A DNA stretch of 64,000 nucleotides from Pseudomonadota bacterium (GTDB lineage Bacteria; Desulfobacterota; Desulfobulbia; Desulfobulbales; Desulfocapsaceae). Shown one piece after another: positions 36,205 to 44,064 of the stretch (positions within the stretch are counted from its first letter, which is position 1; the number at the start of each line of letters is the position of its first letter). The stretch is from the NCBI GenBank assembly GCA_018820855.1, contig JAHJNL010000028.1, positions 62,001-126,000 of the forward strand. The letters run 5' to 3'. A program made the position numbers and the translations under genes. Below the pieces are notes generated by a model. The model made no database searches and had not been told where the DNA came from. It saw only the letters and a list, made by a program, of their open reading frames with translations.

Positions 36205-36240
36205 ACTTCTGTAGCTCAGCTGGAAAGATAACGAATCTGT
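36205..36240 (+). other. tRNA 5'-half-like remnant
   Basis: TGTAGCTCAGCTGGAAAGA matches the U8 to D-arm part of many tRNA genes, but the D stem cannot close (GCTC faces TAAC) and no anticodon or T-arm (GGTTCGAATCC-like) follows. It is at most a fragment, possibly an old integration scar, and could be chance. Confidence 0.3.
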
Positions 36241-36256
36241 TGTTTTTATGAGGCAT

Positions 36257-36997
36257 TTATTTGATGGCTGAGATGATAGTACGACCATAATGCCAGGGGA
36301 TAGAAAATGACGGTCTGAGGAGTTGGACAGAGGAGAAGCCTTGGCTGTTAACCCGTTGTGTAATATCTTTGCCGTAATCTCTAACGACGAGTACCGGTTG
36401 ATGATCGCGGATCGGATCTCCATGATAGTGGGCTGGAAGGAGATATTCGATGTGCTGGTTGTGGTCAAGTTGTACTCTCTCGATAGTGGTAGCTGACGGG
36501 AAGAGCGGGACAGTGAAGAGGAATATTCCTCCCGGTCGCAAGACCCTCCTTATTTCGGCAAAGCCTGCCAGATCGTTGGGGACATGTTCAAATACCTCGG
36601 TGGAGGTGCAGATGTCAAAGCTGTTATCCGGAAATGTCAACTTCTGCACGTCCTGGCAGAGGATGCCGTTATGAGAGTCTCCCGGTGTCACTTCGTCGAA
36701 ATATTCAGAACAGGTCAGTTTCCCGCAGTTTCTTTTGAGGAATGTAACCAGCGGTCCTCGGGATGAGAGTTCGTAGACCTCCTTTGTAGAGAGGTCAGGG
36801 ACCAACTGGCGTATAACTGCTATTAGGGACATGGTAACGGCCGTTGCCCGACATGTCAGGCAGCGGACTGCAATTTCATTGTGATGAAGTCTGATTATGA
36901 TACGTTTAGCGGCGCAGACAGGGCAGTAGCTATGGGTCATGGCAAATTCCCGCCATTTCACACTGCTGATAGCTCTGATAAGGGTATCTGACATCAT
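36257..36997 (-). CDS. Class I SAM methyltransferase with N-terminal zinc-ribbon-like motif
   Basis: A 246-residue protein on the minus strand starting at ATG 36997 or 36994. Residues about 25-50 hold two CxxC pairs (CPVCAAKR and RCLTC) suggesting a zinc ribbon. A Methyltransf_11-type domain follows with LTFPDNSFDICTSTEVFEHVPND and RRVLRPGGIFLFTVPLFP. The usual motif I glycine-rich loop is not seen: the region reads VYELSSRGPLVTFL, so SAM binding may be altered. It is convergent with the gene before and divergent from the GT2 at 37163, so it has its own promoter, and it interrupts an otherwise plus-strand locus. Confidence 0.75.
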   Translation of the reverse strand: MMSDTLIRAISSVKWREFAMTHSYCPVCAAKRIIIRLHHNEIAVRCLTCRATAVTMSLIAVIRQLVPDLSTKEVYELSSRGPLVTFLKRNCGKLTCSEYFDEVTPGDSHNGILCQDVQKLTFPDNSFDICTSTEVFEHVPNDLAGFAEIRRVLRPGGIFLFTVPLFPSATTIERVQLDHNQHIEYLLPAHYHGDPIRDHQPVLVVRDYGKDITQRVNSQGFSSVQLLRPSFSIPWHYGRTIISAIK

Positions 36998-37162
36998 TGC
37001 TTAATTTGTCTTGTTGAATTTTTCTTGAAATACTGGCTGGCTGGCCCTTAATTCATTGCCATGTTCCAGCTCCTCTTATATGATATCCTAAAATTTGGAC
37101 AAGTTCTCTTTATTATTGGCAGTAGTTTCTATTCGGTTTTCTTTTTTTTCTCAAGGTGAAGC

Positions 37163-38062
37163 GTGTCTCCCCGGATTTCTGTTATAATCGTCAATTACAA
37201 TGCCGGCATGGAGCTCTCCAAGTGCGTCCAATCTGTCGCTAAGACCGAAAGTGACCTGGAAATACTCGTTGTCGACAATGCTTCCCATGATGAAAGTGTC
37301 CAACAGCTTCAAGCTCTATATAATGGTGAGAAGAAGCTACTTATCTTGAATAATAAAAAGAACCTGGGGTTCGCAGTGGCCTGTAATCAGGGAAGCAGCG
37401 CTGCCACAGGAGAATTCTTGCTCTATCTTAATCCGGATTGTATTGTTGAACCAACGACAATTCCTGCTCTGCTGCAATGTCTGCAGAATGATTCACAGGT
37501 GGGAATGGCTGGTGGCTTGATTTTGAATCATGATGGATCTGAACAAAGGGGATGTCGAAGAGCCATACCGACCCCATGGAAATCATTGGTTAATTCTTTT
37601 GGTTTGAAACATCTGGCTTGCTTAAATCGAAAGCTTTTTTCTGATTTTCGACTTGACCAGGAGGCGCTTCCAGAACAAGCGTTGGAAGTCGATGCCATTT
37701 CCGGAGCCTGTATGCTTGTCAGCAGAGAGGCTCTTGCACATGTCGGCCCCATGGACGAAGGATATTTCCTGCACTGTGAAGATTTAGACTGGTGTATGCA
37801 GTTCAGGCGGCGGGGGTGGAAAATTATGTTTGTTCCTCGGGCCAGACTGTTTCACAGTAAGGGCAGTTGCTCTGCCTCTCGCCCGGTTTTTGTTGAATGG
37901 TCCAAACACAAGGGGATGGTTCGCTTTTACAGGAAATTTTTTATCGATCAGTATTCGAGGCCGATGCTGTGGCTGGTCTGTTTCGGAATATGGTTGCGCT
38001 TTGGCCTTTTTCTTGCGGAGCATTTTCTGCGAAAGCTATTTGGGATGGGGCAAAAAAGGTGA
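37163..38062 (+). CDS. Family 2 glycosyltransferase, rhamnosyltransferase (WbbL)-like
   Basis: A 299-residue enzyme beginning at GTG 37163 with AAGGTGAA upstream. GT2 landmarks are SVIIVNYNAGMELSKCV, VVDNASHDES, NLGFAVACNQG, LYLNPDCIVEP (metal-binding region) and YFLHCEDLDWCMQFRRRGW. The C-terminus is basic with one or two hydrophobic segments. WbbL-type enzymes add the second sugar of O units or mycobacterial linkers to a lipid-PP-sugar acceptor. It overlaps the following SDR gene by GTGA and leads the initiation cassette, so it may act just after the WbpL-like step. Confidence 0.85.
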   Translation: MSPRISVIIVNYNAGMELSKCVQSVAKTESDLEILVVDNASHDESVQQLQALYNGEKKLLILNNKKNLGFAVACNQGSSAATGEFLLYLNPDCIVEPTTIPALLQCLQNDSQVGMAGGLILNHDGSEQRGCRRAIPTPWKSLVNSFGLKHLACLNRKLFSDFRLDQEALPEQALEVDAISGACMLVSREALAHVGPMDEGYFLHCEDLDWCMQFRRRGWKIMFVPRARLFHSKGSCSASRPVFVEWSKHKGMVRFYRKFFIDQYSRPMLWLVCFGIWLRFGLFLAEHFLRKLFGMGQKR

Positions 38063-38913
38063 TTGAAAAGAGAGTCGGCCTGATAGGCGCTGCCAGTTTT
38101 GTTGGGGAACGGTTACGTCTTCTCCTTGAAAAGGAGGGGTATCGGATCACAGCTTTTTCAAGACGAGGCGGCAGTAATATGGTATCTCTCCTTACTCCCG
38201 CTGTAGAGCCTCTTGAGCAAATCGAAAACTGGATTTGCCTGGCCCCCATATGGACATTGCCGGAAAACTTTCATCTTCTTGAAAAACATGGGGCAAAACG
38301 GCTTGTGGCTTTAAGCTCTACCAGTCGTTTCAGTAAAAAAAACTCTCCTTCATTATCTGACCGAGAATTGGCCTCTCAATTAATAAGAGGCGAGGAACAG
38401 GTATTGGATTGGGCTCACTCAGCAGAGTGTCTTCTCGTTATTCTCCAGCCTACCTTGATTTATGGACTGGGAAAGGATAGAAACGTGACTGAGATTGCGA
38501 GATTTGTCCAGCGCTTTGGTTTTTTTCCACTTTTTGGGCAGGGAAGAGGGCTGCGTCAACCTGTTCATGTCGATGATGTCGCTGCTGCCTGTTGTTCTGC
38601 CTTGCAGATGTCCTCTGGAAAAAAAAACTGCTATATCCTTTCCGGACAGGAAGTGTTGTCATACCGTACCATGGTGGAACGTATTTTTGTGGCTCTTGGT
38701 CGCAAACCGTTGTTCCTTCGTTGTCCGCTTTGGCTTTTTGACCTGGCGGTGCGTTTAGCCAACCTGCTGCCGTCGTTCAAAGGGCTGACTACAGAGATGG
38801 CGGTGAGAATGGATAAAGATCAGAACTTTGATAACACAGAAGCGAAAGCTGATCTCGGGTTCAGGCCCAGACCCTTTCACCCACTCCATTCCGATTGTAC
38901 GGATAGATCTTAA
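38059..38913 (+). CDS. WbpV-like NAD-dependent epimerase/reductase
   Basis: A 284-residue short-chain dehydrogenase/reductase starting at GTG 38059 in a GTGA overlap; the track's start at 37897 runs into the preceding gene. The Rossmann loop is reduced to LIGAASFVGERL instead of GxxGxxG, followed by LVALSSTSRFSK and LQPTLIYGLGKDRNV, PVHVDDVAAACC and KADLGFRPRPFHP. I see no YxxxK pair at the expected place. Such shortened SDRs sit beside wbpL and wbpM and are thought to reduce the 4-keto product of the dehydratase to UDP-FucNAc or UDP-QuiNAc. The assignment rests on context and overall shape. Confidence 0.75.
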   Translation: MIEKRVGLIGAASFVGERLRLLLEKEGYRITAFSRRGGSNMVSLLTPAVEPLEQIENWICLAPIWTLPENFHLLEKHGAKRLVALSSTSRFSKKNSPSLSDRELASQLIRGEEQVLDWAHSAECLLVILQPTLIYGLGKDRNVTEIARFVQRFGFFPLFGQGRGLRQPVHVDDVAAACCSALQMSSGKKNCYILSGQEVLSYRTMVERIFVALGRKPLFLRCPLWLFDLAVRLANLLPSFKGLTTEMAVRMDKDQNFDNTEAKADLGFRPRPFHPLHSDCTDRS

Positions 38914-38935
38914 AAACTATCCCTGAAATAACTCT

Positions 38936-39958
38936 ATGCCACTGGATTTTTTGTTTTTGTTGCTTTTTTCATTTTTTGTTAGCTGTGTGGGGACCTGGGG
39001 AATTAGAAAACTTGCTCTCCGGTACAGTCTGCTTGATGTGCCTAACCAGCGAAGTTCGCACAGTCTGCCCATACCACACGGGGGCGGGGTTGCCCTGCTG
39101 TTCAGCTTTTATCTGGCTGGAGGGTACCTCGTTTTCACCAGTACAATCAATATTCCTCATGTCCTCGGGTTGAGCGGGTGCGGGGTTGGTATCGCCATGG
39201 TCGGTCTTTTGGACGATTTTTTTCAGCTCTCTGCGGCCAAACGTTTCATTGTCCATTTTTGTTGTGCTTTTTTGGCGGTCAACTTTTTCATATCGAATGA
39301 CGCATTGTTCTTACCAGGAGGCTACGGAGTTCCTCTCCTTCTTGTTCGGCTCTTTCTCGTTGTTGGGCTGGTGTGGCTTTTGAACCTCTTTAATTTCATG
39401 GATGGAATTGACGGGCTTGCCGGTGCAGAGGCGATATCTGTAGCTTTGGGGGCAGGAGTCCTTCTCTTCTGCAGTGGGGAAAATGGAAATTATTTGTATC
39501 TACTCATGGTCCTGGCTGCCTCTGCCCTCGGATTCCTCATATGGAATTGGCCTCCAGCCAAGATATTCATGGGAGATGCCTGCAGCGGTTTTCTCGGTTT
39601 TTGTTTTGGCATACTTTGTCTCCTTACCACATCATCCACCGGGATGACTCTCTGGGCCTGGTTACTTCTTTTTGGTGCTTTTGTCGTAGATTCTACTGTT
39701 ACGCTGATGGTGCGTGTCTGGCGAGGTGAAAAATTTTATCAGGCGCACAGGAGTCATGCCTATCAGATCCTGGCCAGAAGGATGAGGTCGCATCTCAAGG
39801 TGACCCTCTGTTATATCGGAGTAAACTGGCTGTTTCTTTTTCCTCTGGCCTGTTTCTCAGTATATAGACCCGAGTATGGTCTGTTCTTGGTCATTTTTTC
39901 ATACTCACTTTTGACTATTCTTTGTATGGTCGTCGGAGCCGGGACGACGAACGACTGA
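38936..39958 (+). CDS. wbpL: WbpL/WecA-type polyprenyl-phosphate sugar-1-phosphate transferase
   Basis: A 340-residue inner-membrane protein with about ten helices. Family motifs are RSSHSLPIPHGGG (inner loop 1), VGLLDDFFQL (metal-binding Asp pair), LNLFNFMDGIDGLAG, IFMGDACSGFLGF and HRSHAYQILARRM. It should transfer a 2-acetamido sugar-1-phosphate from UDP to undecaprenyl phosphate, starting O-antigen synthesis. In Pseudomonas, WbpL starts both ABC-dependent and polymerase-dependent chains. It stands between the SDR and the WbpM-like gene, the same trio as in P. aeruginosa. The gap upstream is 22 bases. Confidence 0.92.
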   Translation: MPLDFLFLLLFSFFVSCVGTWGIRKLALRYSLLDVPNQRSSHSLPIPHGGGVALLFSFYLAGGYLVFTSTINIPHVLGLSGCGVGIAMVGLLDDFFQLSAAKRFIVHFCCAFLAVNFFISNDALFLPGGYGVPLLLVRLFLVVGLVWLLNLFNFMDGIDGLAGAEAISVALGAGVLLFCSGENGNYLYLLMVLAASALGFLIWNWPPAKIFMGDACSGFLGFCFGILCLLTTSSTGMTLWAWLLLFGAFVVDSTVTLMVRVWRGEKFYQAHRSHAYQILARRMRSHLKVTLCYIGVNWLFLFPLACFSVYRPEYGLFLVIFSYSLLTILCMVVGAGTTND

Positions 39959-40068
39959 TATTGAAAGAAAAAGTCGTTTCTAAGTAACCACTGATAAAGA
40001 ATAATGTGGCTGGTGGGAAAGACCATACGCTTTTTGCCTAGACATATTTAAAGAGTATTATCTTCGAT

Positions 40069-41907
40069 ATGACCAAAAAATTTCTTAAATCGTTTTTATT
40101 AAACAAGTGGTCTGCTATGATTCACGATCTTTTGTGGATCCCTTTGGCACTTGTGCTGTCTTACTGGCTACGATTTAACTTGGAATCTATACCCAGTCAA
40201 TTTCTCAATTCGTTGCTGCTGCTTGTTGTTATCGCCGTTCCTCTTCAGGGGATCCTTTTCTGGCATCTTGGTCTCTACAGGGGGTTGTGGCGGTTTGCAT
40301 CTATTCCTGATCTTGTCCGGATTATCAAGGCCTCATGTGTGGGGACCCTTCTTCTTGTCGGTAGCTGTGCTATTACCACCAGACTGGTGTGGGTACCGCG
40401 GTCCATTTTCTTTCTCTACCCACTTCTACTGACTACCGGTCTTTCTTTGTCCAGGATTTCTTACAGATGGTATAAAGATCATCACTTTACCCTTCGGGCC
40501 AGGACCGGGGTGCGTACTTTGATTGTCGGGGCTGGGCGGGCAGGAGAAATGCTTGCACGAGACTTGCAATATCGGGAGGAATATCAACCTGTTGCCTTTG
40601 TAGATGACAATGAGAAACTGCATAACAGGGAAATTCATGGACTTCCGGTAGTTGGAAGTATTGAAAACCTGGAGGAAATTGCGCGTGGCCTGGACGGAGA
40701 ACTGATTTTAATTGCCATTCCCTCTGCTGACAAGGCGCTTCTGCAGAAGATCGTTTCGCAATGTAATCGCGTTGAAATTCCTTATAAGACCTTGCCCTCG
40801 GTTTTCGAGATAGAAGAAGGACAGGTCAGTGTTGAAAAACTTCGGCCTGTCACGGTGGAAGATCTTTTAGGCAGAGAAGTGATAGAGATGAATTACACTG
40901 CCATTGCGGCCTATCTTGCCGGGAAGGTTGTGTTGGTAACAGGTGGTGGAGGATCGATCGGCTCTGAACTGTGTCGGCAGATTGCCGCTTTAGGACCGGT
41001 GCGACTCATCATTTTCGAAAACAGTGAGTTTAATCTCTATTCCATCGAACAGGAACTTCTTAATGATTTTCCGGAAATACCGATTGAAGTTATACTGGGT
41101 GATATAAAAGATACAGACCGGGTTGCCTGGGTATTCAGTAGTTTTTCTCCTCATGTCGTCTTTCATGCAGCCGCATATAAACATGTCCCCATGCTTGAAT
41201 CTAATCCGGCTGAAGCGGTTCGTAATAATGTTATGGGGACCAAGGTGGTCGCTGATGCTGCACACCGTTTTCATGCCGAACGGTTTGTGCTGATTTCAAC
41301 GGATAAGGCGGTGAACCCAACCAATATTATGGGGACCACTAAGCGAATCGGGGAGCTGTACTGCCAGAATTTTGATCAGTTTTCCAAGACACGATTTGTC
41401 ACTACCCGTTTTGGCAATGTTCTCGGATCTGCTGGTTCGGTAGTACCCCTTTTTAAAAAGCAGATTGAAAACGGTGGCCCAGTGACTGTTACTCACCCGG
41501 AAATAACACGATTTTTTATGACCATCCCTGAGTCCGTCAGTCTTATCCTTCAGGCAGGTTCCATGGGCAAGGGGGGGGAAATTTTTGTTCTGGATATGGG
41601 AGAACCTGTCCTGATTGATGACCTGGCAAAACAGATGATTCAGCTTTCGGGGCTGAAGGTCGGAGAGGATATACGAATCGTTTATATAGGCCTACGGCCC
41701 GGCGAGAAACTATTTGAAGAACTTTTGCATGAAAGCGAGGCCCTGCAGGATACCAGTCATGGTAAATTGTTTCTCGCTCGCAGTCGTCAGGTAGAGTGGC
41801 AGGTTTTGACACAACAGTTGGAACACCTCTATAAGGCAGCGGTTTCGAGAAATGTTCAAGAGATGACGGATATCATGCATGAGATTGTTCCAGAGTTTCG
41901 TCAATAA
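40069..41907 (+). CDS. wbpM: WbpM/CapD-type UDP-HexNAc 4,6-dehydratase, membrane-anchored
   Basis: A 612-residue protein: four N-terminal helices (residues about 10-130), a first Rossmann part (LIVGAGRAGEMLARDLQ) and a C-terminal SDR catalytic part (VLVTGGGGSIGSELCRQI, VFHAAAYKHVPMLE, STDKAVNPTNIMGTTKR). The catalytic Tyr of ordinary SDRs is replaced by Met, as in WbpM and PglF-type enzymes. It converts UDP-GlcNAc to the 4-keto-6-deoxy intermediate used for QuiNAc and FucNAc. Full length, all motifs present. It follows the WbpL-like gene by 110 bases. Confidence 0.95.
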   Translation: MTKKFLKSFLLNKWSAMIHDLLWIPLALVLSYWLRFNLESIPSQFLNSLLLLVVIAVPLQGILFWHLGLYRGLWRFASIPDLVRIIKASCVGTLLLVGSCAITTRLVWVPRSIFFLYPLLLTTGLSLSRISYRWYKDHHFTLRARTGVRTLIVGAGRAGEMLARDLQYREEYQPVAFVDDNEKLHNREIHGLPVVGSIENLEEIARGLDGELILIAIPSADKALLQKIVSQCNRVEIPYKTLPSVFEIEEGQVSVEKLRPVTVEDLLGREVIEMNYTAIAAYLAGKVVLVTGGGGSIGSELCRQIAALGPVRLIIFENSEFNLYSIEQELLNDFPEIPIEVILGDIKDTDRVAWVFSSFSPHVVFHAAAYKHVPMLESNPAEAVRNNVMGTKVVADAAHRFHAERFVLISTDKAVNPTNIMGTTKRIGELYCQNFDQFSKTRFVTTRFGNVLGSAGSVVPLFKKQIENGGPVTVTHPEITRFFMTIPESVSLILQAGSMGKGGEIFVLDMGEPVLIDDLAKQMIQLSGLKVGEDIRIVYIGLRPGEKLFEELLHESEALQDTSHGKLFLARSRQVEWQVLTQQLEHLYKAAVSRNVQEMTDIMHEIVPEFRQ

Positions 41908-42216
41908 GGCGAATAGAGGAAGATCAGGTTATTAACTGAGGAGCAGACACGGCTCCTGCCGTGAAAGAGGGTTGCTGACAGTTGGGGCGTTGAAATAGAT
42001 CAGGGATGATTCTGTCACAGATAAATTCGCTCCTACAGTTGTGTTTCCCAGTATACCGAAAAATAGGGAGACAGATCTCCTTTCTTGCCAACCTGTTTTG
42101 ATTCCGCTATGGTATTCTGTCTTGTCCATGTCTATGGTACACAATTCATTTGAAAAAATAAGCCATCTTGCAACGGATGAGTTGTAGAATATGGCATTTT
42201 GTTAACGAGAGTTTGT
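41908..42216. other. Non-coding stretch between wbpM-like and wzm-like genes
   Basis: About 310 bases without a supported gene. Two short mutually exclusive stems (GGAGC/GCTCC and CACGG/CCGTG around 41941-41965) are visible but no T-run follows, so a terminator is not convincing. It probably carries a promoter for the export genes, which I could not define. Confidence 0.4.
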
Positions 42217-43020
42217 ATGATTCATTCAGCGATGCGATTTTTTCGTCTATTGATTGGACAGAGGCAATTGATTCTGTCCATGGCCAAGAGGGAGGTAAGG
42301 AGTCGTCATATCGGTTCGTTACTCGGCTTTGTCTGGACATTTATCCAGCCGTTGGTCATGATAACGGTGTTCTGGTTTGTTTTCAGTGTCGGGTTTCGCT
42401 CAAAACCGATGGGCGACGTACCCTTTATTGTCTGGTTGACTGCAGGCATGGCACCGTGGTTTGCTTTTTCTGATATTGTCTTGGGATCCACTGGTGTTAT
42501 CATTGGGAATGCCAATCTTATCAAAAAAACATTGTTTCACTCCCAGATTCTGCCTGTGGTGAAAATTGTCTCTACCACAGTAAGCCATGCTGTCTTTCTT
42601 CTGTTACTTATCGGACTCATTCTTTTTCAAGGGTTGCCATTTTCCTTTTGGTTTTTTCAATTATTTTACTATTTTTTCGCAATGTGCGTTTTGGCACTGG
42701 GGATTAGCTGGATAGCCTCATCTGTTAATGTATTTGTCAGGGACGTCGGGCAGATCATGAAGGTCATCATTCAGGTGGGGTTCTGGGCAACACCTATTTT
42801 CTGGAACATTGGTATGATGCCTGAGCGTGTTCGGTTTTATCTGAAATTGAACCCCATGTACTATATTATCCAGGGATATAGGGAGTCCTTTATCACTTTT
42901 GTACCCTTTTGGCATCATCCTTTGTTGACTGTTTATTTCTGGAGCCTGGCACTGACCTTTTTGGTCCTCGGGGCTCTTGTGTTTCAGAAACTGAAACCTC
43001 AGTTTGCTGATGTTTTATAA
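42217..43020 (+). CDS. wzm: ABC-2 polysaccharide exporter permease (Wzm type), without adjacent ATPase
   Basis: A 267-residue inner-membrane protein with six helices. The Wzm/TagG signature is near the N-terminus (LILSMAKREVRSRHIGSLLGFVWTFIQPL) and NVFVRDVGQIMKVIIQVGFWATPIFWN lies in the second half. It would form the channel that moves the lipid-linked glycan across the inner membrane with a Wzt ATPase. No ATPase follows it; GDP-fucose synthase does. The unpaired Wzt at 9851 is the natural partner candidate. The start is ATG 42217; the track's 42199 start adds six residues. Confidence 0.92.
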   Translation: MIHSAMRFFRLLIGQRQLILSMAKREVRSRHIGSLLGFVWTFIQPLVMITVFWFVFSVGFRSKPMGDVPFIVWLTAGMAPWFAFSDIVLGSTGVIIGNANLIKKTLFHSQILPVVKIVSTTVSHAVFLLLLIGLILFQGLPFSFWFFQLFYYFFAMCVLALGISWIASSVNVFVRDVGQIMKVIIQVGFWATPIFWNIGMMPERVRFYLKLNPMYYIIQGYRESFITFVPFWHHPLLTVYFWSLALTFLVLGALVFQKLKPQFADVL

Positions 43021-43065
43021 GGAAAGTTTAGGTCCTGAAGAGAAATCGTAATAGCTAGAGTATGT

Positions 43066-44052
43066 ATGAAACTGGATAGTAGAATTTATGTGGCAGGACA
43101 CAGGGGGCTTGTTGGCTCGGCCATTATTCATGTCCTTGAGAAAAACGGATACACCAATCTTGTGCTGCGATCTCATAGAGAACTTGAGTTGACGGAACAG
43201 GATGCTGTTCGCTCCTTTTTTGAAACGGAAAAGCCGGAGTATGTCTTTATGGCAGCCGCCAAAGTTGGTGGGATTGGGGCTAATAGTGCTTATCCGGCTG
43301 AATTTATATATGATAATCTGGCGGTCCAACAAAACGTTATTCATCAGGCATGGAGAACAGGTGTTAAGCGTCTCCTTTTTCTCGGTTCTTCCTGTATTTA
43401 TCCACGAGATTGTCAACAGCCGATGAAGGAAGAGTATCTCCTTACCGGTCCTCTGGAAATAACAAATCGATCTTATGCTGTTGCCAAGATAGCAGGTATT
43501 GAAATGTGCAGTGCGTATAATAAACAATATGGGACGCGATATCTATCTGTAATGCCAACTAATTTGTTTGGTCCAAGAGATAATTACGACCTGGAAAATT
43601 CTCATGTCCTGCCAGCCCTGATTCGTAAAATGCATGAAGCGAAAATGCAGAAGGCCATGAAAGCAGTTGTTTGGGGGAGCGGGGCTCCTCGCAGGGAATT
43701 TCTGTATAGTGAAGATATGGCAGAAGCCTGTGTTTTTTTAATGAAGTTACCTGAAGATAAGTTTTCTGCATTACTCAACTCTTCTCCTGTAACGGCAAAC
43801 AATTCTCCTCCTCTTGTAAATATTGGTTGTGGAGAGGATATTACGATAAAAGAACTGGCAAATATGGTTCGGCAGATAATTGGATTTACCGGTGAAATCG
43901 AGTGGGATTTGACAAGACCGGATGGTACTCCCAGGAAATTGATGGATGTAGAAAAAATATTTTCATTAGGATGGCGTCCTCGAATATCTCTTATTGATGG
44001 CATTAAGAAAGCATACGCCGATTTCTTGAGGAATTATCCTGAAATCATCTGA
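43066..44052 (+). CDS. fcl: GDP-L-fucose synthase
   Basis: A 328-residue SDR that epimerises and reduces GDP-4-keto-6-deoxymannose to GDP-L-fucose using NADPH. Motifs are YVAGHRGLVGSAI, VFMAAAKVGGIGANSAYPAEF, LLFLGSSCIYPRDC (catalytic Ser and Cys region) and SYAVAKIAGIEMC (YxxxK). Length fits the family. The dehydratase that feeds it, gmd, is at 46697, with the ligase gene between them. An out-of-frame ATG at 43062 is ignored. Confidence 0.95.
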   Translation: MKLDSRIYVAGHRGLVGSAIIHVLEKNGYTNLVLRSHRELELTEQDAVRSFFETEKPEYVFMAAAKVGGIGANSAYPAEFIYDNLAVQQNVIHQAWRTGVKRLLFLGSSCIYPRDCQQPMKEEYLLTGPLEITNRSYAVAKIAGIEMCSAYNKQYGTRYLSVMPTNLFGPRDNYDLENSHVLPALIRKMHEAKMQKAMKAVVWGSGAPRREFLYSEDMAEACVFLMKLPEDKFSALLNSSPVTANNSPPLVNIGCGEDITIKELANMVRQIIGFTGEIEWDLTRPDGTPRKLMDVEKIFSLGWRPRISLIDGIKKAYADFLRNYPEII

Positions 44053-44064
44053 CCCTACTAACGA

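Noticed and set aside
36205-36280. Complete tRNA gene
   Set aside because: The D stem does not pair and there is no anticodon stem or T-arm.
41941-41965. Terminator after the wbpM-like gene
   Set aside because: The two 5-bp stems are short, exclude each other and have no T-run.
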